DNA of 15,933 bases. Source: a bacterium (GTDB lineage Bacteria; DRYD01; JALUEN01). Both the position numbers and the translations under genes were made by a program. The notes under the pieces are model-generated. The model was not told the DNA's origin and did no database searches. It saw nothing but the letters and a program-made list of their open reading frames with translations. How positions within the stretch are numbered: the first letter of the stretch is position 1; every line of letters begins with the position of its first letter. The stretch lies in the NCBI GenBank assembly GCA_027052755.1, contig JALUEN010000081.1, positions 1 through 15,933 on the forward strand, in the 5' to 3' direction. Of the stretch, positions 1 through 7,400 are shown piece after piece.

Positions 1-252
1 GGTATAAGTATGCTAACTAATGTCCCAATCCCGCCTCCGATGAACCTTATCGTTACAGTTGAGATACCCTTTGAGCAAGTAGAGGATAAGTTCCAGGCTA
101 AGGTCATAAAAAGTGAGCCACTCCCATTTGAGAAGAAGAAATACGAGACAGTTCTAGAATACCTTGAAGGTGGTATCTCTGATGAGCTAAGGAAGTCTAT
201 ATTCCAGTTCGCTCTCCTTCACGCAGATATATCGGAGCCGGAGGAGGTATAA
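1..252 (+). CDS. C-terminal part of an unidentified protein, cut by the window edge
   Basis: The reading frame is open from the first base to a TAA at 250-252. The first ATG (position 10) has no convincing ribosome binding site in view, so this is probably the tail of a longer gene rather than a complete 80-aa protein. The visible part is soluble-looking and acidic at the end (...SEPEEV), with a proline cluster (VPIPPP) near the start and no recognisable catalytic motif. It lies 25 bases upstream of a tiny membrane protein. One possibility is that it is the cytoplasmic tail of a transporter whose small accessory subunit follows, because some sodium symporters are paired with roughly 30-40-aa single-pass partners. 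That is inference only, and nothing visible proves it. Confidence 0.5.
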   Translation, partial: GISMLTNVPIPPPMNLIVTVEIPFEQVEDKFQAKVIKSEPLPFEKKKYETVLEYLEGGISDELRKSIFQFALLHADISEPEEV

Positions 253-268
253 TCCCAGAACTCTGGGA
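253..268 (+). promoter_or_regulatory. Hairpin sequestering the RBS of the 34-aa gene
   Basis: TCCCAGA and TCTGGGA are perfect complements separated by two bases, equivalent to a 6-bp stem with a four-base loop. The hairpin begins one base after the upstream stop codon. Its right arm contains the first half of GGGAGGG (265-271), the Shine-Dalgarno of the next gene. Ribosomes finishing the upstream gene would melt it, so translational coupling is the likely role. Confidence 0.45.
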
Positions 269-277
269 GGGTTTAAG

Positions 278-382
278 ATGTGGTTAATATTCATGTTAAC
301 CACTTGGGCTATAGTAATTGGGATGATGATATGGTCTATCGCTCTCCTGATATCTAAGGAGGGAACCTCTGAGGGTGAATGA
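278..382 (+). CDS. 34-aa single-pass membrane miniprotein
   Basis: ATG at 278 is preceded at the right distance by GGGAGGG (265-271) and runs for 34 codons to TGA. The product starts MWLIFMLTTWAIVIGMMIWS, continues IALLI, and ends in a short charged tail (SKEGTSEGE). This is one hydrophobic helix of about 24 residues followed by a polar tail. The stop overlaps the GTG start of the glycosyltransferase by 8 bases, and the RBS of that gene (AAGGAGGG) lies inside this frame, which supports real, coupled translation. It resembles small accessory subunits of transporters or oxidases in layout, but no family-specific motif is clear. The gene is below the length cut-off of many gene finders. Confidence 0.6.
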   Translation: MWLIFMLTTWAIVIGMMIWSIALLISKEGTSEGE

Positions 383-1283
383 TCTTCAGAGACCAGCTCT
401 ATCCGTACTGATAACAACTTATAACCGCTCTGAGATATTAGGTAAGACGTTAAACGCGTGGCTGGATCAAACCTTTAAGGATTTTGAGTTGATCATTATT
501 GATGATGGATCTGTTGATGGTACTTGGGAGGTTCTCAACGACTATAAATCCAGATATCACGCTCAGCTAGGTGGTAAGTTAGTTATCCACCGACAGGAAA
601 ACAAAGGAGCTTCTGCTGCTAGAAACCTGGGGATTAAGCTAGCTAGGGGAGATGTCATAGTTTTCATTGATGATGACGCTTACCCGGTGCCGATCTTTTT
701 GGAGTCTCACTATAGGTGGCATCAGCGTTATCCTAACGCTATCGTCAGAGGACCTATCATCAACATCTCCTCTTGGGATGAGGTAACCCCTACCCCTCCT
801 AAGGGAGTTCTCAATAGGTTAAAGTACTACTCTAAGAACTTCTTCTGCACTGCAAACGTATCAATTGCTAAGAGATATATACTAGAGGTAGGGGGATTTG
901 ATGAGAGCTTTAAGAGGTGGGAGGATACTGAGCTAGCATATAAGCTGAGAGCTTCATTCAAGTTTAAGTGGATTTTTGATTACGATGCTACTGTATATCA
1001 CTATAAACCTCAGCTTGAAGAGCTGGACGAGAGCTTCTTCTACAGGGAAGGTATTTACTCAGCTAAGCTGTTCCTAAAGTACAGTGATAACGTTAGGGTT
1101 AAGCTAAGAACAGGATATTTTTTCCCAAACCTCTTATTATGGAGGTTGTTACTCTCTAAGAGCGGTGAGGCACTAGTTAAGAGATTTAAGAAACTCAGCT
1201 ATCTGAGAGGCTATGTCCGGGGATTCATGGATACCTTAAATGAGTCTAAAAAAAGGAAAAGGTGGGATAAGATATGGAGCTGA
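375..1283 (+). CDS. Family 2 glycosyltransferase
   Basis: A 302-aa GT-A fold glycosyltransferase, expected to transfer a sugar from a nucleotide-sugar donor onto an envelope polysaccharide, lipid or protein on the cytoplasmic side of the membrane. The N-terminus has the classic GT2 start LSVLITTYNR (residues 9-18), the nucleotide-binding DDGS (43-46), NKGASAARN (76-84), and the metal-binding DDD (99-101). Next come GGFDE (173-177) and the acceptor-side ED (183-184) in RWEDTELAYKL. There is no transmembrane segment, and the basic C-terminus (ESKKRKRW) may hold it at the membrane. The start is GTG at 375, with AAGGAGGG at 356-363, overlapping the upstream miniprotein. Its 3' end overlaps gcvT by 10 bases. 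Donor and acceptor cannot be read from sequence. The later lipoprotein and SLH genes in the same run suggest an envelope role. Confidence 0.9.
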   Translation: MNDLQRPALSVLITTYNRSEILGKTLNAWLDQTFKDFELIIIDDGSVDGTWEVLNDYKSRYHAQLGGKLVIHRQENKGASAARNLGIKLARGDVIVFIDDDAYPVPIFLESHYRWHQRYPNAIVRGPIINISSWDEVTPTPPKGVLNRLKYYSKNFFCTANVSIAKRYILEVGGFDESFKRWEDTELAYKLRASFKFKWIFDYDATVYHYKPQLEELDESFFYREGIYSAKLFLKYSDNVRVKLRTGYFFPNLLLWRLLLSKSGEALVKRFKKLSYLRGYVRGFMDTLNESKKRKRWDKIWS

Positions 1284-2392
1284 AGCGAGAGCCTAACCTG
1301 AAAGTAACCCCTTTTTATGAGCTTCATAAGAGCCTAGGCGCGAAGATGGTTGAGTTCGCTGGTTACTCTATGCCAGTTCAGTACACATCTATCATTGAGG
1401 AGCACTTAGCGGTCAGGAGTTCAGCTGGTATATTTGATGTGAGCCACATGGCTAGGTTTGAGATATCCGGCGATGGGGCGGGAGACTTCCTGGAGTGGTT
1501 AGTAACTAACAGGGTAGCAAAGCTCAGGGAAGGGAGAGCTACTTACTCACCTATGTGTAACTACTCAGGTGGTATTTTAGATGACTTGGTGATCTACTCA
1601 ATTACTAGGGGTAAGAGGTATTTAATTGTCGCTAATGCGGCTAATCACGAGAAGGATCTAGCTTGGATCACTGATAGGTTGGGCGAGTTTAACGCGAGGA
1701 ATAACTTAAACCTTCAGATTAGGGATGTAACTAAGGAGATGGCTCAGATAGCTCTTCAGGGCCCTGACTCCCAGAAATATCTCTCAAATAGATTAGGAGT
1801 GGATCTGAGTGATCTCTACTTCTACCAGTTTAAGTGGGTAGGTAACCTGCTACTTTCCAGGACCGGCTATACAGGTGAGGATGGTTTTGAGGTATATGGG
1901 CCTCCAGAGGACCTGAAGAAGATATTTGAGGACTTGGTCAGTGATGGGGTTAAGCCAGCAGGCCTTGGAGCTAGGGATACGCTGAGATTGGAGGCTGGAT
2001 ACCCGCTTTATGGAAACGAGCTGGATGAGTCGGTAAATCCATTTGAGGCTGGGATAGGTTGGACAGTTAAGATGGATAAGGATTTTATCGGGAGGGAAGC
2101 GATAGCTGAGAAACGACCAGAGTGGAAAACTGTAGGGCTCACCTCAGAGGGAAGGGGGATCCCTAGAAAGGGTTACAGGGTTCTATCTCCTAGTAAGGAG
2201 GAAATAGGTGTGATCACGAGCGGTACCCTGTCTCCCTCTCTTAAGAGACCAATAGCTATCTCTAGGGTTAAAGCTAGCTACGACTCTGAGCAGGTTCTCG
2301 TAGATATCAGGGGACGTGAGATGAGCTTTAAGGTTGTAAATCTCCCATTTGTACCTCACAGGGTGAGGAGAAAACCTAGGAAAAAGGCTTAA
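1274..2392 (+). CDS. gcvT: Aminomethyltransferase, glycine cleavage system T protein
   Basis: A 372-aa protein of normal GcvT length. It takes the aminomethyl group from lipoylated H protein and passes the C1 unit to tetrahydrofolate, releasing ammonia. Visible family signatures are TPFYELHKSLGAKMVEFAGY near residue 12, GIFDVSHM (52-59), the LDDLVIY segment (102-108) holding the catalytic aspartate, ALQGP near 159, SRTGYTGEDGFEVY near 195, and GARDTLRLEAGYPLYGNELD near 232. A C-terminal barrel follows, with the typical GVITSG and a basic end (RVRRKPRKKA). ATG at 1274 overlaps the glycosyltransferase end by 10 bases, implying co-transcription and coupling. No gcvH, gcvP or lipoate gene is in the window, so its partners must be elsewhere. 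Paralogues of this fold (YgfZ, dimethylglycine oxidase domains) are less likely because the catalytic motifs are intact. Confidence 0.95.
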   Translation: MELKREPNLKVTPFYELHKSLGAKMVEFAGYSMPVQYTSIIEEHLAVRSSAGIFDVSHMARFEISGDGAGDFLEWLVTNRVAKLREGRATYSPMCNYSGGILDDLVIYSITRGKRYLIVANAANHEKDLAWITDRLGEFNARNNLNLQIRDVTKEMAQIALQGPDSQKYLSNRLGVDLSDLYFYQFKWVGNLLLSRTGYTGEDGFEVYGPPEDLKKIFEDLVSDGVKPAGLGARDTLRLEAGYPLYGNELDESVNPFEAGIGWTVKMDKDFIGREAIAEKRPEWKTVGLTSEGRGIPRKGYRVLSPSKEEIGVITSGTLSPSLKRPIAISRVKASYDSEQVLVDIRGREMSFKVVNLPFVPHRVRRKPRKKA

Positions 2393-2425
2393 ATCACTTT
2401 TTGAGATTAAGGTGGTGCTTAACCT

Positions 2426-3244
2426 GTGAGGAGGTCTCCTGTTTTTAACCTTACCTTTATACAATTAATTATCTTGATCTGCTTTTTCTTAGCTTCTTCT
2501 ACCTTATCTTTTCCCTTGGATCAGTTATCTGTGGAACAAGCCTACAAGATATCTGCTATCCTAAGCTATGAGGATAAGGCGAGTAACTTAACCTTGACTA
2601 GGAAGGTAACTATCCTCTTATCTAATAAGGGATTTAAGATAACTATCTCATCTAAGAACTCTGCTATCTTCCTAATATATGGTAAGGGGAGGTATACTAT
2701 ATGCGATCCCTCTGAGAAGAGGTGTTATAGGTTGGAAACGATAGAGAATAGCCAGCATCAAAACAGTGAGAGCTCTGATCTAGAGAGCCTTGAAATGATA
2801 CCGAATTTTTTTGCCGAGAAACGCTTCAGGAGGTATATATCCCCTAAAGGTGAAGCAAAGTTAAGAACTTGGAGGGTGAAGCTATACCAGGTGAACTTGA
2901 GGGCCTTAAGGGATGATATTAAAACGGGAAAAATTAACACCTCTTTTAAGCCTGGAAGCCAGTTTGACTTATTAGAGGTGGCTTTCTCAGGAGATAAGAG
3001 CTTGCTAAAGATTGTGAAGGCGATTAATGGGATTCTAAATCGCAATCCAGACCTGAGAAGAGCGATACCACTTAGGATATACCCTCATGAATACTTGGAG
3101 AAGTTTGGGTATCCAGTTGGTTTGAGAGCTATTGGACAGAACTATCTATTCTCCCTAGAGCTACTTTGTGTATCGCCTATCAGTTATAATGAGAGTCTCT
3201 TCTCTGTACCTGATGGGTTCTCTCTGGAGGATATGGAGGAATAA
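2426..3244 (+). CDS. Secreted protein of unknown function
   Basis: A 272-aa protein with a clear N-terminal signal: RR near the start, then a hydrophobic core (FIQLIILICFFLASSTLSFP, residues 11-30). There is no lipobox cysteine, so it is probably released to the periplasm or surface by signal peptidase I. The mature part has alternating beta-type segments such as SNKGFKITIS and YGKGRYTICDPSEKRCY. Two cysteines ten residues apart or less (TICDPSEKRC) could form a disulfide. The general plan (signal, then strands with a 'yellow-flag' of KxxIxx repeats) recalls LolA or DUF4412-like periplasmic folds, but I do not recognise the family firmly. The start is GTG at 2426, with AAGGTGGTG about 8 bases upstream. 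It sits 33 bases after gcvT and about 80 bases before the SLH lipoprotein, likely in the same transcript. Confidence 0.7.
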   Translation: MRRSPVFNLTFIQLIILICFFLASSTLSFPLDQLSVEQAYKISAILSYEDKASNLTLTRKVTILLSNKGFKITISSKNSAIFLIYGKGRYTICDPSEKRCYRLETIENSQHQNSESSDLESLEMIPNFFAEKRFRRYISPKGEAKLRTWRVKLYQVNLRALRDDIKTGKINTSFKPGSQFDLLEVAFSGDKSLLKIVKAINGILNRNPDLRRAIPLRIYPHEYLEKFGYPVGLRAIGQNYLFSLELLCVSPISYNESLFSVPDGFSLEDMEE

Positions 3245-3322
3245 TGGATCAGAGCTCCTGAAGGTAAAGAAGCGAACAGAGAAGAAACTGAAAGTGATTA
3301 TTTCCACAAGGAGGTGAACGAT

Positions 3323-4303
3323 GTGAGGTTCTTCAGAGGGACATGGGAGAACCTGAGGTACCTTCTGGTAGCTCTGGCTTTGATCACCCTCTTGATCATG
3401 AGCGGATGTGGTGTCTCTAAGGAGGAGGTAACTCAGCTGAGAACAGAGATCTCTGCAGTGAAGAGCAAGCTAGAGCAGTTAGAGAAGAAGATAGAGAGCT
3501 CTAGCAGTGAAAAGGTTGAGGAACTAGAGAAGAAGTTATTAGCCCTAGAGGATAAGTTAGGGAAGCTGGAAGCGAAGATCTCATCTGAGAAATCAACGGA
3601 AAAAGTAAAAAAGGAGGAAGTTCCTTCAGAGGAGGAGACCATGGAGGAGCCGTCCATAGAGGAGGAGGTAGAGCTGGAAGATATCGGTACTCTACCTAAG
3701 AAGTACAGGGAAGCCATTGAGGATCTGATAGATAGGGGAGTAATAGATTTAAAAGGCTCTAAGTTTAGACCTAATGAGCCTCTTACTAATGGAGAGCTAG
3801 CTAAATGGATAGTTAGAGCTAAGGGATTAACCCTTAAGAGACCTGATAGCCCCAGCTTCAAGGATGTATCAAAGGATTCCCCACTTTATCCATATGTGGA
3901 GACCCTAAAGGCTTTAGGTATTATGGGAGGATACCCTGATGGGACTTTCAGACCTGATGATAAAGTAACTCGTGAGAAGTTAATAGTTATACTTCTCAAA
4001 GCAGCTGGTTTAGAGACAGAGGTTAATAAGCTAAGCGATAAGGACGTGGAGAAGATATTCAATACTGATGCCTCAAACGTCAACTGGGGTGAGCCTATAT
4101 TCCAGGATGTGAAGGAGGTCTCACCTTGGGCCAGAAAGTACATAGCTTACGCTCTATCTAATAAGCACGATTACTACTGTGATATATTCAATATCAAGAA
4201 GGTCTTCTGGTCAAATATCTCTAAGAGACCAAAGCTAGAACCTAAGAAACCTGTAACTAGGGCAGAGGGAGCTTATGCCGTTAAGTTAATCTTAGAGCGT
4301 TAA
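3323..4303 (+). CDS. SLH-domain lipoprotein with coiled coil
   Basis: I start this at GTG 3323, because the in-frame GTG at 3314 lies inside the AAGGAGGTG ribosome binding site (3308-3316). The 326-aa product begins with a lipoprotein signal (LALITLLIMSGCGV, lipobox cysteine at residue 29). A heptad-rich coiled coil follows at about residues 32-92 (KLEQLEKKIESSSSEKVEEL and onward), then an acidic linker to about residue 125. The C-terminal half carries SLH repeats. The first is partial, around KFRPNEPLTNGELAKWIVRA. The second is complete, from FKDVSKDSPLYPYV to YPDGTFRPDDKVTREKL. The third is degenerate, from FQDVKEVSPWARKYIAYAL to PVTRAEGAYAVKL. SLH domains bind cell-wall polymers or modified peptidoglycan. 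The inferred role is a lipid-anchored tether between membrane and wall. It is the last gene before a strong terminator. Confidence 0.88.
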   Translation: MRFFRGTWENLRYLLVALALITLLIMSGCGVSKEEVTQLRTEISAVKSKLEQLEKKIESSSSEKVEELEKKLLALEDKLGKLEAKISSEKSTEKVKKEEVPSEEETMEEPSIEEEVELEDIGTLPKKYREAIEDLIDRGVIDLKGSKFRPNEPLTNGELAKWIVRAKGLTLKRPDSPSFKDVSKDSPLYPYVETLKALGIMGGYPDGTFRPDDKVTREKLIVILLKAAGLETEVNKLSDKDVEKIFNTDASNVNWGEPIFQDVKEVSPWARKYIAYALSNKHDYYCDIFNIKKVFWSNISKRPKLEPKKPVTRAEGAYAVKLILER

Positions 4304-4321
4304 ACTACAGGAGAAAGTTTA

Positions 4322-4355
4322 AAGCCCCCTCCTCCTAGAGGAGGGGGCTTTTTTT
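4322..4355 (+). terminator. Rho-independent terminator after the SLH gene
   Basis: A perfect 13-bp stem (AAGCCCCCTCCTC / GAGGAGGGGGCTT) with loop CTA is followed by a run of seven Ts, 18 bases after the stop codon. The opposite strand has a weaker T run (CTTTAAAC), so it may also stop transcripts from the convergent barrel gene that ends at 4369. Confidence 0.93.
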
Positions 4356-4368
4356 AGTATCTCGTTAA

Positions 4369-5214
4369 CTAGAAGTTCCAGGTTAGGGTTAGCACGGGAC
4401 CTCTGAAGCTTAGGTTCCCATTTCTCCCATCGCTGTCCCTGTAGTTAAGCTCCTGATCTTTATAGCCGATGTTTAAGCCTAGCTTGTCGCTAAACTTCCA
4501 ATTTAGGGTTATCTCTAGATCAGAGAAGCTAGCAGTTGTGCTGTTCCCACTGTAGGACATCCCTCTATAGGTTAAGTTAGCTATAACGTTTTGAGATAGC
4601 TTAAGGTTTCCAGTGATACCTAAGTATGGGACAGGGCCTTCTACTGTGTACTCAGAGCTCAGGTAAGTTTGACCAGCTGAGCTTCCTAATAAAGTGTTAC
4701 CGTTGTAGAAGTCAACGTTAAAGGTTCCTGAGAACTGACCTGACACTTTGAAGTTCAGGTATCTGACACCGATCATGAGACCTAAGTCTCCAGTCCTACC
4801 TGAAGATATCCTGTAAATAGCGTTACCATCAAGGCTCCAGTGTTTGAGAGATGAGTTAACGTTAAAGGCACCTGTTACCACGATGTGAGTATAGCCACCT
4901 GTGGTATAAGGGAAGGTAACAGAGGTGGTTATGTTCCTGTAGCCGTTATAGCTTAGATAGAAGTACTCAAGAGCTAAGTCCCAGCGCTTATTTAACTGAT
5001 ACCTTAGCTTCAGGTATGGACTCGTTGTGTCGCTTATGTTCAGATCGTTGCTCAGATCTAGGGAGTAGTTTCCGTAGGTAAATCCAGAGCCTCTTATACT
5101 TGGGTGCCATATGCCTAGATCCGCGCTCCACTTGGACGCCTGAGCGTGAAGGCTTAGGGATATCATTAATAGGGCGATGAGGACGAGGGAGAAGATTAGT
5201 TTAGGGAATTTCAT
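4369..5214 (-). CDS. Outer-membrane beta-barrel protein
   Basis: A 281-aa protein with a standard signal peptide: MKFPK, hydrophobic core LIFSLVLIALLMISLSL, predicted cleavage after AQA at residue 26. The mature chain alternates polar and hydrophobic residues in many short strands separated by Gly/Asn/Ser loops, for example SPYLKLRYQL, WDLALEYFYLSYNG and VIANLTYRGMSYSG. It ends LTLTWNF, whose terminal aromatic is the Bam recognition signature of outer-membrane barrels. The number of strands is consistent with about 10-12, an OmpW- or OmpX-like small barrel, but the exact family is not recognised. ATG at 5214 has AGGAGGTGG just upstream. The gene faces the SLH lipoprotein across a shared terminator, and both belong to the envelope. 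It is probably monocistronic. Confidence 0.85.
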   Translation of the reverse strand: MKFPKLIFSLVLIALLMISLSLHAQASKWSADLGIWHPSIRGSGFTYGNYSLDLSNDLNISDTTSPYLKLRYQLNKRWDLALEYFYLSYNGYRNITTSVTFPYTTGGYTHIVVTGAFNVNSSLKHWSLDGNAIYRISSGRTGDLGLMIGVRYLNFKVSGQFSGTFNVDFYNGNTLLGSSAGQTYLSSEYTVEGPVPYLGITGNLKLSQNVIANLTYRGMSYSGNSTTASFSDLEITLNWKFSDKLGLNIGYKDQELNYRDSDGRNGNLSFRGPVLTLTWNF

Positions 5215-5434
5215 TTAGCGCCACCTCCTTATTTATCTGAAATTTTCCCATCTGGATATAGAGGACTTCTATCACTTTTAGCTCCTCCCTTTTTCAGAGA
5301 AGGTTTAGGGCTCCTGAACTCTTAAGTTGTCTAAAGTTAAAATTAGAGGTTAAGGGGATCTTTAGGAGAAAATAGTTAGTTAATATTTACTCCTTAAGTG
5401 AGTTACAAACGATCTTACGAGGAGGAGGTTAGTG
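5215..5434. other. Divergent intergenic region, barrel gene / pilT
   Basis: About 220 bases separate the barrel gene (leftward) and pilT (rightward), so promoters for both should lie here. The stretch is AT-rich (for example GTTAGTTAATATTTAC at 5374-5391). I could not find a pair of -35/-10 boxes good enough to call, and I see no RNA gene or palindromic operator in it. Confidence 0.5.
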
Positions 5435-6523
5435 ATGGTAGGGGGGATCAAGGCTGTATTTCACGAGCTGTTAAAGGTTATGGTGAGGCAAGGAGCTTCA
5501 GACCTCTACCTTAAACCAGGTAATAAACCTTACCTGAGGATTGAGGGTGAGCTCTATCCTGTTAAGTTAGAGCCTCTATCACCGGAAGCCTTGGAGAATC
5601 TCTTCCTTGAGGTAACGAGTGATCACCAGAAGGAGAAGTTTGCTGAAGTGCCAGAGCTGAACATGATCTATAGCATTCCTGAGGTGAAGGATAGGTTTAG
5701 GGTAAATATAGCTAAATCTAAGGGATATTTTACCTTTGTTATAAGGAGAATACAAGCTTACATCCCTAGCTTTGAGGAGTTGAATCTACCACCTATCCTT
5801 AAGAAGCTCTCAATGTTAAAGAGGGGATTGATAATAGTTTCAGGTCCAACCGGTGCTGGTAAATCAACCACTTTAGCTGCGATGATTGAGTACATGAACC
5901 TTAACAGATCAATACATATAGTTACAATTGAGGATCCTATAGAGTACGTCTTTGAGGATAAGAATAGCATAATAACTCAGAGGGAGGTAGGCATTGATAC
6001 GAACAGCTTTATTGATGCGCTTAGGAACGTAGTTAGGCAGACCCCTGATGTGATAATGGTGGGTGAGATAAGGGATAAGGAGACAGCGATGAGCGTACTG
6101 CAACTAGCTGAGACAGGTCATCTGATCTTAACAACACTGCACTCGCCTAACGTGAGCCAAGCTATCAATAGGATCCTTCAGTTCTTCCCTCAGGAGGTTC
6201 ACAGGGAAATCTTAAACTACATCGCTATGAACCTGTCTGCTATAATCACTCAGAGGCTCCTGCCTAGATCTGATGGATTGGGAAGGGTTCCAGCTTGTGA
6301 GGTTATGCTGAATAACGCTAGGATGCAGGAGCTAATTATGGACGGTAACCTTAAGAAGATCAGAGAGGAGTTAGATATGTTTGATAGCGAGGGGATGTCC
6401 TCTATGGATACATCTATAATAGATCTTTTCACGAAGAAGCTGATCACCTTAGATACCGCGTTAGCTTACGCTGACTCACCACATAACCTTAGGTTGAAGA
6501 TGAGAAGGATGGGGCTAATTTAA
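5435..6523 (+). CDS. pilT: Type IV pilus retraction ATPase PilT
   Basis: A 362-aa hexameric secretion-type ATPase of normal PilT length, which powers pilus depolymerisation at the inner membrane. All family boxes are present: N-terminal ASDLYLKPG (21-29), Walker A GPTGAGKST (137-145), Asp box IEDPIE (165-170), Walker B VIMVGEIRD (206-214) and His box TGHLILTTLHS (227-237). FFPQE (250-254) and ITQRLLPR (271-278) follow, and the C-terminus ends in the usual ADSPHNLRLKM. The motif that in PilT normally reads like AIRNLIRE is divergent here (NNARMQELIMDGN, 293-305), so a PilU-like paralogue is a possible alternative. I chose ATG 5435 over GTG 5432 because GGAGGAGG (5421-5428) is better spaced for it. 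No other pilus gene is in view. It converges on the NTPase gene with only 7 bases between stops. Confidence 0.92.
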   Translation: MVGGIKAVFHELLKVMVRQGASDLYLKPGNKPYLRIEGELYPVKLEPLSPEALENLFLEVTSDHQKEKFAEVPELNMIYSIPEVKDRFRVNIAKSKGYFTFVIRRIQAYIPSFEELNLPPILKKLSMLKRGLIIVSGPTGAGKSTTLAAMIEYMNLNRSIHIVTIEDPIEYVFEDKNSIITQREVGIDTNSFIDALRNVVRQTPDVIMVGEIRDKETAMSVLQLAETGHLILTTLHSPNVSQAINRILQFFPQEVHREILNYIAMNLSAIITQRLLPRSDGLGRVPACEVMLNNARMQELIMDGNLKKIREELDMFDSEGMSSMDTSIIDLFTKKLITLDTALAYADSPHNLRLKMRRMGLI

Positions 6524-6534
6524 GGCTAATTTAA
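6513..6534. repeat. 11-bp perfect tandem repeat spanning two convergent stop codons
   Basis: GGCTAATTTAA occurs twice, back to back (6513-6523 and 6524-6534). The first copy supplies the pilT stop and the second supplies the stop of the opposing NTPase gene. It looks like a small local duplication. There is no room for a conventional terminator here. Confidence 0.8.
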
Positions 6535-7400
6535 GCGCTCTCAAGCTGGTGGTTGACTAACTCTAAAACTATTATCGGTAGCTGTTTGCTTAGCTCTTCT
6601 CCTATCGCTTTTGCCTTCAGGTCATACATTCCCCTCTCTATATCAAACGGATTCCAGATTATAGCTTCTAGCTTAGGTACTTGCTTAAACCTGAAGCCAA
6701 TCCTCCTAACCCATATAACTAATTCACTAGGCTCTAGCACCAGCTTGCTAGGGTTCTCTAGGAGAACCTCTTTTACGCCTCTTCTCCACAGAGACTCTAA
6801 GGTATCGCTTGTTACGCCTCCAGGGATAGCAGTAACCTCCTGGAAGTTATGACTAATTTTACTATTAGACAGGATCTGGTGATATGCCTTAGCTATCTCT
6901 GATAACAGCTGGTAGTCCCTATCCTCTCCTCTTAAGGGAACGATGATAGGGCTTATCACGATGAAAACCCTTGTTGCCACTTCAAAACCTATCCTCCTAT
7001 CCACCGCACCATCTATGATAACCTCACTGTAACTGAAGCTCTTTAGCTTATCTATCACCCTCTTAAGATCCACGAGCTTATTAGGTCCCACTAGCTGGAC
7101 CTTTTCCCTCCGTTTTAACCTGAAGAGCTTCAGCGTACCGAAGAAAGGGGAGTTCACCTTTAGGTCAAGTAATTCCTCTCCATGAGCTGGAGCGAACTTA
7201 GAGAAGGTAACTATTGATGTGTTGGGAGGTAGCTCAATAGAGGGCTTTGAATGCCCGAAGAGGTGATCAAAGCTCTCTCCATCCCAACCTATGCTCATGA
7301 AGGCTTTCCTTGATGGATCACCAGCTCTTCTAGTGTACCAGTTTAAAGTTGTCGTTTTTCCCGCGTTCTTAGCTAGACCGTAAAAGAAGATTACCTCCAA
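6531..7400 (-). CDS. P-loop NTPase, KamB-like, function unproven
   Basis: A 289-aa protein with an N-terminal Walker A, GLAKNAGKTTT (8-18), directly after strand MEVIFFY. Next come SIGWDGESFDHLFG (36-49) with KPSIELPP, and a Walker B-like strand VIIDGAVDRR (127-136). The combination GLxKNxGKTT, SIGxDGE and DGAxDR is what I associate with KamB-type proteins, proposed reactivases of lysine 5,6-aminomutase. This is from memory and is not a database match. No aminomutase or MutS-like partner gene is present. It starts at TTG 7400, with AGGAGGGAG upstream, and overlaps the end of der by 10 bases, so the two are translationally coupled. No signal peptide or membrane helix is visible, so it is cytoplasmic. 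A general metallochaperone-like or MobB-like P-loop protein is an alternative. Confidence 0.65.
   Translation of the reverse strand: MEVIFFYGLAKNAGKTTTLNWYTRRAGDPSRKAFMSIGWDGESFDHLFGHSKPSIELPPNTSIVTFSKFAPAHGEELLDLKVNSPFFGTLKLFRLKRREKVQLVGPNKLVDLKRVIDKLKSFSYSEVIIDGAVDRRIGFEVATRVFIVISPIIVPLRGEDRDYQLLSEIAKAYHQILSNSKISHNFQEVTAIPGGVTSDTLESLWRRGVKEVLLENPSKLVLEPSELVIWVRRIGFRFKQVPKLEAIIWNPFDIERGMYDLKAKAIGEELSKQLPIIVLELVNHQLESA

Noticed and set aside
581..600. A DnaA-box-like TTATCCACC near 582, raised by the presence of dnaN
   Set aside because: A single near-match inside a glycosyltransferase gene, far from dnaN, with no AT-rich cluster. There is no evidence for an origin in this window.
1230..1280. 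Glycine riboswitch expected before gcvT
   Set aside because: gcvT overlaps the upstream coding sequence by 10 bases, so no leader exists, and I see no riboswitch core.
3433..3861. A 142-codon Ser-rich frame on the minus strand
   Set aside because: It is the antisense shadow of the SLH lipoprotein coiled coil, where Glu/Lys codons read as Ser/Phe/Leu. It has no ribosome binding site and no independent motif.
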